A DNA stretch of 64,000 nt from Motacilla alba alba (taxonomy: Eukaryota > Chordata > Aves > Passeriformes > Motacillidae). The translations under genes and the position numbers were made by a program. Below the pieces are notes generated by a model. That model was not told the origin of the DNA and ran no database searches. It worked only from the letters and a program-made list of their open reading frames with translations. Numbering within the stretch: position 1 is the stretch's first letter; every line of letters begins with the position of its first letter. Positions 13,591-25,765 of the stretch are shown in pieces. The DNA lies in assembly GCF_015832195.1 (NCBI RefSeq), contig NC_052016.1, positions 27,053,129 to 27,117,128 on the forward strand, read 5' to 3'.

Positions 13591-13920
13591 ATCAGAATCA
13601 GAGTATTGTTAGTTTTGTAAGGGACCTCTGCAGCTCATTGAGTCCAAGTACCCTGCCAAGGCAAGGTCACCTGGAACAGGTGACACAGGAATGAATTCAG
13701 GTGAGTTTTGAACATCTCCAGAGAGGGAGACTCCGTGATCTCCCTGAGTGTTCTGCCACCCTCAATGTCAAAAAGTTCCTCCTCACACTAAAGTGAAATT
13801 TTTTGTATTTTAGTTTATGGCCATTGCTCCTTGTCCTGTCACAGGGCCCCACTGAAAAGATTCTGGCACCATCCTCTTTATAAAGGGCCACACCCTTTCA
13901 GCTTGTGTAAGCACTCATTT
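13591..13920 (-). mobile_element. CR1 LINE fragment, 5'-truncated, minus strand
   Basis: The plus strand carries the reverse complement of a CR1 3' region. In order it shows a decayed 'atcagaatcagag' tail, the 'gggacctctgcagctcattgagtcc' block, the 'tctccagagagggagactcc' block, and the 'ctccttgtcctgtcac' block (each split across these positions). The minus-strand frame at 13697-13891 still shows the residues of the ORF2 C-terminus, including DRTRSNGHKL and LRVAEHSG. The copy is truncated near 13920, so only about 330 bases of the element remain. The block order fits a CR1-Y or CR1-F like subfamily rather than the type seen at 17372 and 20885; the subfamily is from memory. Confidence 0.85.
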
Positions 13921-16900
13921 TCCCTCTAAAAGAAAATTACAGTCTTAATATCTTTCCACTTCTGAGCCTTCACCAATATCAGGATTTCCAGAGAGAAGAT
14001 CAAAAATATTATTTGAAATTAATTCTATTGTGTGTATTTAGCCATCAAAACAAATAGAGTTACTTCAGATTTCTGGGAAATAGATATTCTGATTTATTTT
14101 AGCTGTCTGGGCAATGATTTACTGGCTGATCACAAATGAATGATTCTCAGCTTGAGCCCTTGATGGGAATTTCTCATTACAATCACAAGTCAGGAAGGGG
14201 ATTTACATTCTTAAACATACTGATATTAACCAAGCCCAAACCTTGTCTGTATTGGTATTAGAGCAACAGGGCTGACATCTGCCTGTAGAGATCCCTTTCC
14301 CCAGCAGCCTCCTGCCCACAGTCTCCAGTGCTGTCTGGAGCACTGCAAGCCCAACCCTGCCATGCTGTGCTGGGAAGCTGCCTCTTGCAAAAGAGGAGCA
14401 CCTGGCAGAAGCTGTGCAGGCACATGCAAACCAGCAGCCAACATGTGAGAACTTGTTAAACTGCCGCACCGTGAGGTTAATTTTTTTTCCCCTTCCTCTT
14501 AAGAAAAACAAGTTTTACCTTTTTTTGAAGTCTGATGGGTAGTAGTGACAAGATGTCAGTTTTATTCAAATGAGAGTGACAGATGTAATTGTAGCTATGG
14601 GCCGTGATTTTTCTGTGCAGCACTGATTATTGTAAATAATGCAGCATCACGTGTAAGCTTTATGTTTAGTTGCTGACACTTAGATCTGTGAACTGTGAAC
14701 ACTATGAACATGGTGGCATTAGCACATGGCAGAGTGCTGAGAGTACAAGCATTTCTGAATTTTTATGTGCTGAAGTGTATGTATTTTTTCCCCATAGATT
14801 TAAAGTAGATTTATCTGTGCTTTGGCTTCTGGAGGCCCAAAGACTGTTTTACGGTTGAATAGGAGGGTTTTGGTAATCAAGAGCTCTCCAAGGTTAAGCA
14901 TATTTGCATTTCCACATTATATTTCAAGTACAGTAACTAACCCAGCGTAGTTTGTTATTGCTGAGACAGCCAAATGAATGGTTATCATGCTGATGGTCAG
15001 ATAATACCCTGTGGAGAGTCACCCCATATATGTATATTAGTATGTGTATTGCACATAGTCACCCTTGGGAAATTTGGTTACTTAGTTGAAATCCAGTATT
15101 GGAGAGCTCTTGTATTTTTTTAAAATGGGTATTAGCACTGATGTGGTAAATTCATCCATATGCTCTGTCCATATGCTCTGTCTGTAGTTTACAGCAGTTT
15201 AGAGTGTCTGTAGGATTCAGTACTTTATTTTTCATGTCTTACAACTTTTTTGATAACTTACTTTGGTAATGAGATTATATATATTTTTTAAATTTTGAAA
15301 TCTCAGCGGCAGACAGAATTTCCTCCTCACTTTTGGAAAACCAGAACAACTGAGGAGTTGGGGTTTGATCATTTGGCAAGAGAGCAAAGAGCCCAGCCAC
15401 CACAGTTAGAAAGGGCTGTAGTCAATCTTATTGAAGAGTGATCCTGAGGAAGATCCTAGAAGGTCCAAGGCTGTAAGTCTCTGTTTCTGTCAATACAATG
15501 AAAAGTTTTAGGATTAAGTTTCTGATATTGGGGTTTTTATTTACCAACTAGGAAGTAGCTGTAAAGGGTGGCCCAAACCCTCCAGAAAGAAAGTTTCTAT
15601 CAAGAATACAAAGCTCTATGCAAACTGCAGGGCAGTGCCATGTTGAGGTTCTGTGCCAGAGCGCAGCACAGCGCTGGTCCTGAAATCATGCATTTCTAAA
15701 ATCAGAAAAAGAGAATGTGTGCCTGACAGCTGTGCACACCTGGTCCTTCCCTTGGCAGCCTGACCAGAAAGCATCTGCTGAACAGAAAGGTGCCCCTGTG
15801 TTGATGCATCCCCCAACCTTACTGTCACCAAGCCTTTACTTTCTTGGAAGACTCACCTGCCTGCCTTTCTTTCTCAGTAGCTTTGCCACTTCTTTCTACA
15901 TCACATCTCTCTGCCCCGCCCACTTCCTATTGCCTAAGTTCTCCTCTTTGGAGCTCCCATTTCTTGACAGCCTGAGCCTGCAACTCACGTCAAAGGCCCT
16001 TCCTGAGGCCTGAGAGGGGCTGGTGTCACCACTGTCCAAGCACTGCTGTGACCTCCCACTCCTGCAGGGCTTAAAGTGCAGAGAAGGGGAAGTGACTGGG
16101 AGAGATGAAATCCAGAGACCACTGTTTCCCCTCCACTCACAAAAAGCCCCACCTCTAGGTACAGTTCAATAAATGAAGAGTGGCCTTGCAGCTATGGATC
16201 CAGGTTAAAAGACAGAGTATGCAAATGAAAAATATCTCAACCTAATGCTTTCCAGCACTGACCAGATGCTCTTCCTGTATAGCACAGAGTTATACGAAAT
16301 TTCTGACCTGTAAGGAATAAAACACACCAAAGCCATGAACCAAGGTTATTGGGTCCCTGAAACTGAAGTCTTGTTTGAAGAGGCTTTTTCTTAATAAATT
16401 CTTTAGAAAAAGCAAGAAAAAATATTTCATAGTTCAAATCACAAAGGTTATACTGTAGCTTTATGTCTCAAATTGTGATTTCTTTGCATTGGAGAGACAA
16501 TGTCCACTGCAGTTGTCTAGATGTAAGGAAATACCAATGAAAATGGGCAGAGTTTGGAATCTGTCCCTCGCCTTGTAAAATCAGGCAAACGATCTTCAAG
16601 AAATGCAAAAGTTAAAACTAAATTCTTAACTTGCTGTTATTTCCAGCAATAACAACATTAAGAATAATCCCAAATGCCTTCAGAGGGTCAGTTCAGATAA
16701 GCAACCAAAAGTTCATTTGATACAATCTGAAAAGTTTATCTAAACCTCTTGTGTCTGCATAATTTAGTTTGAAATCTTGCAAGCACAGCCTTGTTCCATA
16801 TAACATATACTATATCTTCTACATGTCTGTAGTTTCCAAAATGTTAATCTCCAAGGACCCAGAATGAGTCTACAACATTCACAGTCATGCGTAACTCCAG

Positions 16901-17371
16901 CTCTGTTGAAATGTGGCATTCCTGCTGCCTGTATAAATGGCACCACCACAGCACAAACCTGGAATGAGGATTCAAGATGCAATAACCTTTTATGCTTCTT
17001 GGCTTAGACAGTATCTTCCGATGTCCTGCATAGCACATAACACCAGGTTTCAAGTTAGTTTCTAGTTTTAATGAACTGATCAATGGGATAATCAAAGTTT
17101 GACCTCAATTCAAATACCAGAGTATCAAATGTTATATTCAGCTTCAAACTCCAAACTCATATTCACCTCGCCTGTTGTTTTGTAAAGCTTATTTTCCCAA
17201 GTTTCCTTTGGAAACACATGGTAGTTTTTTTGTCTCAAAGCACTTGGAACTAATTAATTCCTTCTAGCCCACACATCAATAAAATTAATCATAACTTCAT
17301 CTTATAAAGACACCATTTTTTTTATTATAACAGGTCTCTATTGATGCACAAGTGCTAAACCAAGGGAGTAC
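13921..17371. other. Unique sequence between CR1 copies
   Basis: No gene is supported. The frames here (up to 102 codons) overlap one another on both strands. The part at about 14270-14420 is GC-richer, and 15830-15990 is pyrimidine-rich on the plus strand. A 13 bp tandem doublet lies at 15156. The rest is ordinary AT-rich DNA. Confidence 0.5.
15156..15181 (+). repeat. Tandem duplication, 2 x 13 bp
   Basis: Two perfect copies of ccatatgctctgt lie head to tail, with no third copy. Confidence 0.9.
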
Positions 17372-17905
17372 TCATAGATGTATAGAAGGCTTGTGTTGAA
17401 AGTGACCTTAAAAATCATTGAGTTCCCACTCATCTGCCATGGGCAGGGACATCTTCCACTAGCCCAAGTTTCTCAGAGACCCATCCAAACTGGCCTTGAA
17501 CACATCCAGGGATGGGCCATCCACAGCTTCTCTGGTCAACATGTTCCAGTGCCTCACCACCCTCACAGTAAATAATTTCTTCCTGATTTCTAATCTAAAC
17601 CTACTCTCTTCCAGTTTGAATCCATTACCCCTGGACCTACCACTACGTACTCTTCCCAAAAGTCTCTCCCCATCTTTCTTGTAGAAGCTCCCTTCCCGTG
17701 CTAGGAGGCCTAAAGTCACCCTGAAACTTTCTCTTCTCCAGGCTGAACAATCCCAATTTTCTTAGTCTTTCTTCATAGGAAGTGTGCTGTATCCCTCTAA
17801 TCATTACCATGGACCTCCACTGGACTCACTCCAGGATGTCAATGTCCTTCCTTTGCTGGGATCCCAGAGCTGAATGCAGCCCTCCAGGTGGAGTCTCATG
17901 ACTAA
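17372..17905 (-). mobile_element. CR1 LINE fragment, 5'-truncated, minus strand
   Basis: This is the best preserved CR1 copy in the window. On the plus strand it begins with a worn tail (tcatagatgtatagaagg), followed by the reverse complement of the conserved 3' untranslated region ('ccatgggcagggaca') and then the end of ORF2. Hallmark blocks such as 'ttccagtgcctcaccaccc' and 'ttctccaggctgaacaa' are clear. The match fades after the 'ccaggtggagtctcatgac' block near 17905. About 530 bases are retained from an element of several kilobases, the usual result of incomplete target-primed reverse transcription. The sequence from 17906 to 18130 no longer aligns with the CR1 I remember. Confidence 0.93.
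17459..17719 (-). pseudogene. Remnant of CR1 ORF2 C-terminus (86 codons still open)
   Basis: The minus-strand frame keeps the conserved C-terminal end of the CR1 ORF2 polyprotein (endonuclease plus reverse transcriptase), downstream of the catalytic domains. Recognisable pieces are RSRGNGFKL, RFRLEIRKKLFTVRVVRHWN and PSLDVFKASLDG. No reverse-transcriptase catalytic YxDD motif or endonuclease domain is present, because the copy is 5'-truncated. The methionine at the start of the frame is incidental. The fragment cannot support retrotransposition and is part of the surrounding CR1 copy. Confidence 0.85.
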
Positions 17906-20884
17906 GCGGCCTTCCTTCTCTGTGCTCACAGACATCATGAACTCTCCCATGCACTGAAACTGGATAGTTTGGTACCAAGATATTTCTCAAATGGGCAGAG
18001 GAACCTGCCAGTGTCCTGCTACCTGGTGGGGGTTTCTGCCCTTGATTAGACAATATCATGTCTGTGCTTCCAAGAGATTGCCAGGAGACTGTTTGCCTAC
18101 TGAAGTGGTACCTGAAAAGGATTTCCACAGGCCAGTCAGCAGAGTAGGGGGTAGCTAATGTAAGGGGAGGAGAGAGGGAAAGTAGGCTTCAGACTGTTGA
18201 GCCTCTGCCTTGTCTGGCTTAATCAGGCAAGTCTGCCAAAGAGCCCATTTTGCAACACCTGGAACTGGCAGTTCTTCCAGGCATGCCTTGTGTTGGTCAT
18301 CTACCATCTCTTTTTGTCCCTGCATCCCCAGTATCCTTGTGCCAAGCCCTGTGTGTCTGTCAGTGGTAGTCTGCCTCTCTTATCCATCTGCAAGGTGAGA
18401 CAGACATTTCAAGTGCAAGCTGTGTGCTTGACTCCTGTGAGACACTCCAGTTTTAAAACCCCTTTTGGCAGCTTCAACAACATCCTCCTAAAGAGTTTAT
18501 TAGGTGCTGAAAGATGGTGGCATTTGTGAAGCTGCTTTTAAAATGTTTACTCACAGCAGCATAGGTGCCTCTGCTTGTTATTATCATCCAGCCCTCAAAA
18601 TGGAAAATGTCAGTAGCATCTGCTTGATGGACTTATCTGCCTGATTCTGTGCCTAAAGTAACAAGCAGCAGATTTAAATGGAATTTAAGTGGTGCACAAG
18701 TAAAACACAGCAAGATCACTAATATTTGAAAGGATTCCTATTCAGTTACCTAGAGAATTAGAGCCTTCTGATATGGGGAGAAAGAGGAATTTGCTGTGCG
18801 CACCTCCACCCACACCAAGTCCTTTCGAAGGAAGAAGGCATGTGTGCCAGTGTATTTGGGCAGCTTGGAGTAGGGACAGTGTATTTACTCCATGCTGGGT
18901 TGCCCTCTGGCAAACAGCCCTGAAGAAGCAGTGCATGGCAGAGCTGTGGCGTGGTGAGGCCCCTTCTCGTCACAAGGTGTGATTGCCTGCTGCTGTTGGA
19001 TGATATCTTCCTCCTTTTCAAAACAGTCTATCAGAAGGACTGAAGGACTGGAACTGGCTGCACCCTGCTCTGCCACCTCCTTTCCACCAGGTGTAGCTCA
19101 GGACTCCCATCCTCCCTCTCTGCTTCTGCAGCCAGGGTCTGCACACATTCCTCAGATATGTGTTCAACCATACTAGCTTAAAAGTAGGGTGGGAAGAGGA
19201 TGCTATAAATTTATTCCACCCTTCTTTATAATAAAAGCTAGGAAAGGCATAGAAGATCTCATTAGCTCATTTCTACTGAGCTCATTTCTACTGTTTAGTG
19301 AAGGATGTAAACTCAGATAGAAAGTATGTCAGCTGATATGAAGCACACCTCCTGACACTGAGTTTCCTCTTAACAAGGCTGACTAAGAGGAACTGACAGC
19401 TATGCCAGAAGTATGCTCACTCTTTACATTAACTGAGAAGTATTTACAGGAAGAGGGGAGTTGTATAAATAACCTGGGAAAAGTAGTAATCTTTTTGTTT
19501 GTTTCTACTAAGTATAAGTCATATTTTCTCCTCTTTATGATTTTTTTTTAATTCACATGAAAAAACTGACATTTGCAGGGACTTTTTTTTTTTTGCTGAG
19601 GGAATGAACACGTAAGATATTGCCTGCGTTGGATCTATGAGTGCTACTGAATAGCCTGAAAGTTATTTTGTTGTATGAGGCAGAGAATTTCTTCACAAAA
19701 TGCTGTTTCATAAATCCAGTTAACAGCCAGCTAAGTTACTCTCATGTGGCATGAAGATTCGGTTTGGGGTTTGCTAGCTGAAGCAAGTTAGGAAAGCTTG
19801 GATATTTTTAAAGGACATGAAAGGAAGTAGAAGATTACTGCATTGCTTAAAATCCTAATTGATTTTACAAGACTGAATACCTTTTTTTCTGTTTAAAGAT
19901 AAGTGTAATGTGTGGAAAGTCACAAAGGAAATACAGTGATAAGGAGCCATTTTTACAAGATGGGCTCTTTTATTTCCTCTGCTGAAAAGAGAGCTGAGCA
20001 ATACTATTTACAATATTATAATTGGTATTCCTGTGTTATTTTAAAGAGCTTTAAAGGATGAAAGCTGATCTGCTAGAGAAAAGTATTGCAATTGCAAAAT
20101 GGGACATACATGCCTTAGCTTTGCAGAGAAGAATTTGCCTTTGTATTTTTGTTAAAGGCATTAAATAGTCTACATCTATGCTGGACACAGCATTAGATTT
20201 AAGGCAGTAATTTTCAGGCCTTGATCACACCATCTAGTGTATAGTTCCCAGTCCATGTAAAGCAAAAGTGAGATTGTCAGAGAATTGGCACAAGCCCAAG
20301 GGCTTTATATTTCTCCAGGGGGTCCATCAGCAAGGGGTAAGGGAGGCACAGTTTATACATCAGTTTTCCATCTGGAAACATGGTGGTGTTGACTGCAGGA
20401 AAGTCTCAAGCTAATTTTTCATCCAGAGAAAAGACTGCACCATGGTCCCATATTTGCAATCTTGTGCTCTAACTGATAAGTGGCTGTGGTGGCCTGAAGG
20501 AGACCCTTTGTGAGAGCCCTTCTGGGAACCAGCTGGTGCCCTGAGAAAGCAGCAGAAAATGGGAGGTGTGCCTGAGGCAGAGGGAACCAGTGGGTTTGGC
20601 AGCTTACCAGGATGGCTGTGATACTGAACACAAGGAGCAGCTTTGCTTTCCAACCTGTCCTTGGCCAAACTCTGCATGTACAGGGCCACTGCACAGTGGT
20701 TTTAGCACTTTTCCCATGTGCACTGAGGTATCCAAGGCAGTTGCTGCCTTTCTTGCAGGACTCACTGTGCCCCTGAGCAGCTCTGCTCAAGGAGGCCGCT
20801 GCTGGGGCCACCAGTGTGAGGTGCTCCTGTGCTCTCCCAGGGTTGTGTGTTGTTTTTTTTTCCTTTCCCTCTATAACCTTAAAT
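17906..20884. other. Unique sequence between CR1 copies
   Basis: No gene is supported. A minus-strand frame of 165 codons (20419-20916) runs into the next CR1 in antisense and resembles no protein. The part at 20460-20850 is GC-richer than its surroundings. A perfect 15 bp tandem doublet lies at 19264 and A/T runs lie near 19540-19595. Confidence 0.5.
19264..19293 (+). repeat. Tandem duplication, 2 x 15 bp
   Basis: Two perfect adjacent copies of agctcatttctactg. Confidence 0.9.
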
Positions 20885-21317
20885 ACTCCAGAAGGGTGGA
20901 GCACCTCTCCTGCCAAGACAGGCCTAGAGAGGTGGAATTGTTCTGCCTGGAAAAGAGAAGACTCTGGGGAGACCTTAAAAAGCCTTTCAGTACCTGAAGG
21001 GACCTACGGGAGAGCTGGAGAGGGACTTTTTACAAGGTCATAAAATGATAAAACAAAGGGCAGTGGTTTTAAACTAAAAGGCAAGATTTACATAAGATGT
21101 TAGGAGGAAATTCTTTACTGTGAGGGTGGTGAAGCTCTGGAACAGTAGACGGCACAGATTACACTGTCATTACACTATCATTACACTGTCAATGCCCCAA
21201 CCCTGGAAGTGTTCAAGGCCAGGATGGGGCTTTGAGCAGCCTGGTCAGGTGGCAGATGTCCCTGCCCGTGGCTGGGGTTGGAAGTGATCTCTAAGATCCT
21301 TTTCCATGATTCTATTA
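20885..21317 (+). mobile_element. CR1 LINE fragment, 5'-truncated, plus strand
   Basis: The sequence runs in the sense direction from 'ggtggagcacctctcctg' through 'ctggagagggactttttac' and 'ctttactgtgagggtggtg' to the 3' end 'gtccctgcccgtggctggg' and a worn tail 'ccatgattctatta'. It is the same broad CR1 type as the copy at 17372, in the opposite orientation. It starts in the last part of ORF2, so it is dead. Where other CR1 copies read roughly 'gaggttgtggatgcc', this copy carries a triplicated 11-base unit (21158-21190). Confidence 0.93.
21158..21190 (+). repeat. 3 x 11 bp tandem repeat inside a CR1 copy
   Basis: Three head-to-tail units of attacactgtc are present, the middle one reading attacactatc. 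The array sits where other CR1 copies have a single short segment, so it arose after the CR1 inserted, probably by slippage. Confidence 0.88.
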
Positions 21318-24300
21318 AACATAAGTTATTGTCAGGCTCTGTTCTATATATAAAATTACAGCAAAGCTGCAAAGAAAAGAGAGGGAGTAGAATAAAGGAG
21401 TCAGAATACTAGAAAATATGGACCTCAAAACTGCCTGGGAGGTCCTTTAGTTAACACATTCTATGCTTTCTGTTACCTCATGGTTAGGAACTGGAAGTTT
21501 TGATGGAGTACCTTATAAATTAGATAACTGTTTCATGTGTAATGGAGAGAAATTTAGATCTAAAAATAAGTGACTGACTGAGTAGCTAGAAACTGTTGAG
21601 CTATGGGCTGAAAGGACTTCTGAAAAGTAATACATAATTAAGTCTTCTTTCTCTGACATGTTCCAGTCCTTTTCCCGTAGACACTTGCATGTTTAAATGA
21701 TAAACTGTAAAATATGCTTCATTCTGTAACTCAGCCTTATTTTTTTCTCATTCAGCAAAAGCAGTAAAAATATTGATTAAAAATGCTGATTAGCATACTG
21801 CTATGATTACGATCTGCAGGTTCCTAAACGTGGGGAAGGAAGCCATTTTCTCATTTATATCTACAAACAAAAATGAAAACTTCTGTTTCAAATTGTAGTT
21901 TGAATTACTTGTCATTATGTTTCTATTTTTTTCTCTTGCCTTTGAGATCTGTTCTCTTTATGAATTATCAAGTAAAAGGAACTTGGTGTAGCTGCATCAT
22001 CTAAAGCACTTATCTTATGAAAAAGAATCAAACCATGACTGACTAAAGATACTTTAACTTATAAAATAGAACTGTGTGGGGAGAAAAAAAGACATGGTAC
22101 TTAGATATTAACTTCCACCATTGCTTCTTTCTGTACACTAGTCTTCTTTTTTTATCCACTGATTACAGAAGTTTAATATTTTAAAGCAAATACGGAAATT
22201 TTAAAGACAAACCTGTCAAGTTCAACAGTTGGAGGTCTGGAATTTGATTCCAAAAATACTGATATTTGTTTAAAATTCCAGCAATTTATAGGCTTTTTTT
22301 ACACCAGCACCCACACTGTGCCATAAGAAAAATCTTTGGTTTAAGATCTTCAAAATGGTACTTAAAGTCTGTGGCATTTCAGCTGGTAATTGCCCTTTGA
22401 GGTAAACTAGTTGATCAAATTGGTGAGGGAACCCTAAGATTCTAAAGATGATGTTTTTATGAAGGTCCAATTACAGCTCTGATTCACTCCTGTTCTCAAA
22501 GAAAATTTTGTTAAAGTCTGTTTTTGTCATCTGACAACAAATCAAAGCATACAACAACAGACATTTCCAGAACATAAGTAAGGTGGAACAGACCAGTCCC
22601 AGGTACTGATGAAAGACCTGGATTAACAGAAATAGGCACGTCATCAGTAATGCAAAGCCTTACATTCTCAGGATATACAAACATGTTTGCCTCATGGCAT
22701 TAGAACCCTGACCTTAAAAAAATCTTTCCCTGGGATTTAGCATTACATAAGTAAGAAAATTATTAAGGCCTTTGAGGGGCGTGCACTGGTGTAGGCAGGA
22801 ATAACAGAAGTGAAATCTGTGGAGCTACCTGAACAGAAAATTGGTATGAGAACTGGGGCATAGGATCCTGAGGGTATGTCTGTACCACTAAGGAGAAGTG
22901 CACACGGAGGGAGAGCCTGCACTCTTGTTGTCCCTGCTGCTTTGTTAGCCAGCTCATCCCCTGGCTCCCCATCGAACTATTCCAAATATTTGTTTCCAAG
23001 ACAAATCTGCTGCAGAAAGGGCAGCTTTCTGCCCCTGGGGATCGAGATCTGTTCTTGGCTGGGTTTTATTTAGTCATATCAACATAACCTGAATGACCAG
23101 TGCATTCAATTATATGCTCTTATTTATCTCTTGCCAAGGAAGCACTCAAATTCCTACCTAGCTTTAGGCACAGAATTCAGTGCTCCTGAAGCTTTTTGCA
23201 TGCAAAGTAAAAGTGCATTCAAGTAACCTGGAGTCAAGATATGTATGTTTTAATGTATAGATGTATTTTACGTATGTAATGTATGTTTGAAGTGCTACTC
23301 AAGTTGTGATATTCTTTTAATGAAGGCAGAAGCCAGAGGTCTTAAACATTTAAAGCAAAGCAGATGTTATTTTGCTAAACGAAGACCATTGTTTACACTT
23401 TCTCTGAAGTATTTAACATTACTGGTATAAAAAGAAAGATACCACAATATATGGATCCTGGTTTGTTTGGGTAGAAAATTCCTTGGCTGCTAAGAAACCT
23501 GTCCCGCTGCCTTGCAGACTTAAGGATCATAGTGTTTAATGAAAGTTCACCAGTGGGACTGTGGTGAGCTGAGCACACAGGATAATTTTTAGAGATTGCT
23601 ACACACACCTTTCCAACACACAGTAGTCCTACACATGGTATTTTCTAAAGCTGCTTCCTTTTTAACTTTCTGGAGACACAGGAGTGAATCTTAAGGAAGG
23701 TCACATGTAAGACAGAGGACACATGTAAGACAGAGGACAAGACCCAGACAAGGCTGGGAGCTCCTGCTACATTAAGTCACTAGAGGCTGTGGAAAGGAGA
23801 CAAAACTCACAAATTCAGAATGAATATTTAAATTAATCTCAACTTGACTCATTAAAAATGTTTACAGTCTGGTTTCCAATGACAGTGGGGTTTGGAACCA
23901 CTTTAATTTTTTTTTTAAGCTTAAAAAAGGTCTTACATGTATGCAGCTATTTACAATAATTTGTTCATTTTGTTAAGTCTTGAAAAAGTTGTAAGCCTAC
24001 TATATAGGGATTGTATTTGAGAACCTAAAGAGGATGTCCATTTTTTTTAAATCCTGAACTATAGCAAAAGGTGATGTGTATATAAATCATAATTAACACG
24101 GTTTTGAGCAGTGGAGTAATGCAACTGATAGTGGGTCAGAATATTCTCCTTTTTCCCTCTAACCAGGTTATTTTTACTTCTTTGGAGGATTGTGTTTATT
24201 TTTTTTTTCCCTGAACTCCAAAAATATTATCAACTAACATATAATTTGGCAACAATACTAATTTTAGTTTTGATATCCTTGAAGATCTTGGAAAAAGACA

Positions 24301-25056
24301 GAAATCATCTAAAATTTTGAGGGACATTTTGGTAGATATATGTATTTAAAAACACATAAGTTTATGCTTCAGGTGAAACATTATTAAAAATCTACCCCTA
24401 TGACAGAAGTAACAGTAAAAGTAGGAATATTTTGGATTCAAGGAAACTGTACTAAATTCATTGTTTTTCCACTTGGATGGATCAAAGTTGAAAGATAGCA
24501 AGATAAAGAATGCCCTGCCAGTACACGATCCCGCTGCAGAGTGGGGCATCAGGAGGCATTCCAGCAGCAAGCGGATGATGGAATAGTCGCATGAAATCCA
24601 GAGGGAGAGAGGGTGGCAGACTCTGTCTTGACACCGCAGCCCGTCTTCCCAGTGCAACACTAGACACAGAGGTGGTATGTGACTACACTCCTAACACCTC
24701 ACTGTTAAAAGAGAAGTCTAGAAACTTCCTTGTTCACTATTACAGTGGCTCTTGGCAGGAACAATGTCCTAGGTTATCAGATTTGTTTGAGTTAGCCATG
24801 ATTGTGCTGATTTAAATCCCTGAGGGGAATTTCCCCCCCCAACCTGACACAAGGATGTGTTACAGAGAGGCTACAGGACAAAATCATGCAAACAAATTCC
24901 TAACATATTATTCTGCTCTCCTTTGTATGGTGGTAAATCAGGAGATCTAGTGATGTCTTTTCATTCCTTGAACACAGGACCTGGGGTTCTCTCCTCACAT
25001 GCAGTTGAACAGCATTACTGGGTAAACTACATGAGCATAAGATCTCTATGAGCATG
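21318..25056. other. Unique AT-rich sequence
   Basis: No gene and no interspersed repeat is recognisable. The frames are under 105 codons and not convincing. It holds a perfect 18 bp tandem doublet at 23702, a run of eight or more C near 24832-24840, and several T runs (23910, 24044, 24200). Confidence 0.5.
23702..23737 (+). repeat. Tandem duplication, 2 x 18 bp
   Basis: Two perfect adjacent copies of cacatgtaagacagagga. Confidence 0.92.
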
Positions 25057-25266
25057 TCATAAGTCACAGGATGCTTGGAGTTGGGAGGGACCTTAAGGAT
25101 CATGTAGTTACAGCACCCGTGCCATGGGCAGGGATGCCACCCACTAGACCAGGCTGCTCAGAGCCCCCTCCAGTGGGGCTTCCCCTTGAACACTTCCAGG
25201 AATGGAGCATCCACAGGTTTTCTGGGCAATCTGTGTCAGCCTCTCACCCTGTATACAGTCATATTT
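25057..25266 (-). mobile_element. CR1 LINE fragment, short, minus strand
   Basis: The plus strand shows the reverse complement of the CR1 3' end: 'ggagggaccttaaggatcat', then 'ccatgggcagggatgcc', 'actagaccaggctgctcag' and 'gaacacttccagg'. Homology stops shortly after the 'agcctctcaccctgtatacag' block (25231-25251). Only about 210 bases remain, so the copy is mostly 3' untranslated region. Confidence 0.9.
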
Positions 25267-25765
25267 AGGGCATGTGTTGCCATGTAAAACCAGCGAAACA
25301 TCTCCTCAATGCCACTACAGCCTCGAGAAGGTGGAGGAAGGCCTCCTTTCCATCCAAAACGTACATGTGGTGAGGCATTACCTTTTATCTTATGTTTCCC
25401 GTGTGTAGGCTTTTTGTCCGCAGTTCTGATCGTTGTCAGGGCACTGCTTCTCCCCTTGGGTCTGTTGGCTGGTGTGGGGTGGGCAAGGTGCTTTTGCAGC
25501 GGGTGGTGGCTGCAGCCCTGGGGCAAGGGTGCTCTGGGAGCCCCAGTGCCCGGTGACACCGTCCTGGGGCTGGGTGCCACGGCTGCTGCCAGGCTGGGCC
25601 AACCAAGCACAGAAACCAGACTGCAGGCTCGAATTGCACTTCTGGGATGCTTGTGCAAGAATGGGCATGGAAACACCCAAGCCTGTAAGCTCACAATGAA
25701 ACCAGGTAGGAAGACTCCTGTGCCATTTTTTTACAGTATCCTGGGGGAAAATGACGTTTAGAGGC
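25267..25765. other. GC-richer island with long overlapping frames on both strands
   Basis: The stretch, mainly 25400-25650, has clearly more G+C and more CpG than its neighbours; I count about eight CpG between 25398 and 25632. A 150-codon plus-strand frame (25309-25761) and a 152-codon minus-strand frame (25236-25694) overlap, as expected when stop codons are rare in GC-rich DNA. Neither resembles a protein family I know. A possible splice acceptor (pyrimidine-rich, ending gtgtgtag at 25408) and a possible donor (accag|gtagga at 25705/25706) enclose 297 bases, which is 99 codons and open in the plus frame. It could be a lncRNA exon, an old repeat or nothing. I favour non-coding. Confidence 0.35.

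Noticed and set aside
17906..18130. Possible 5' extension of the CR1 copy at 17372
   Set aside because: The sequence no longer follows the CR1 order I know after about 17905.
20419..20916. 165-codon minus-strand frame
   Set aside because: It begins in the antisense of a CR1 copy, overlaps a plus-strand frame of similar length, and resembles no protein.
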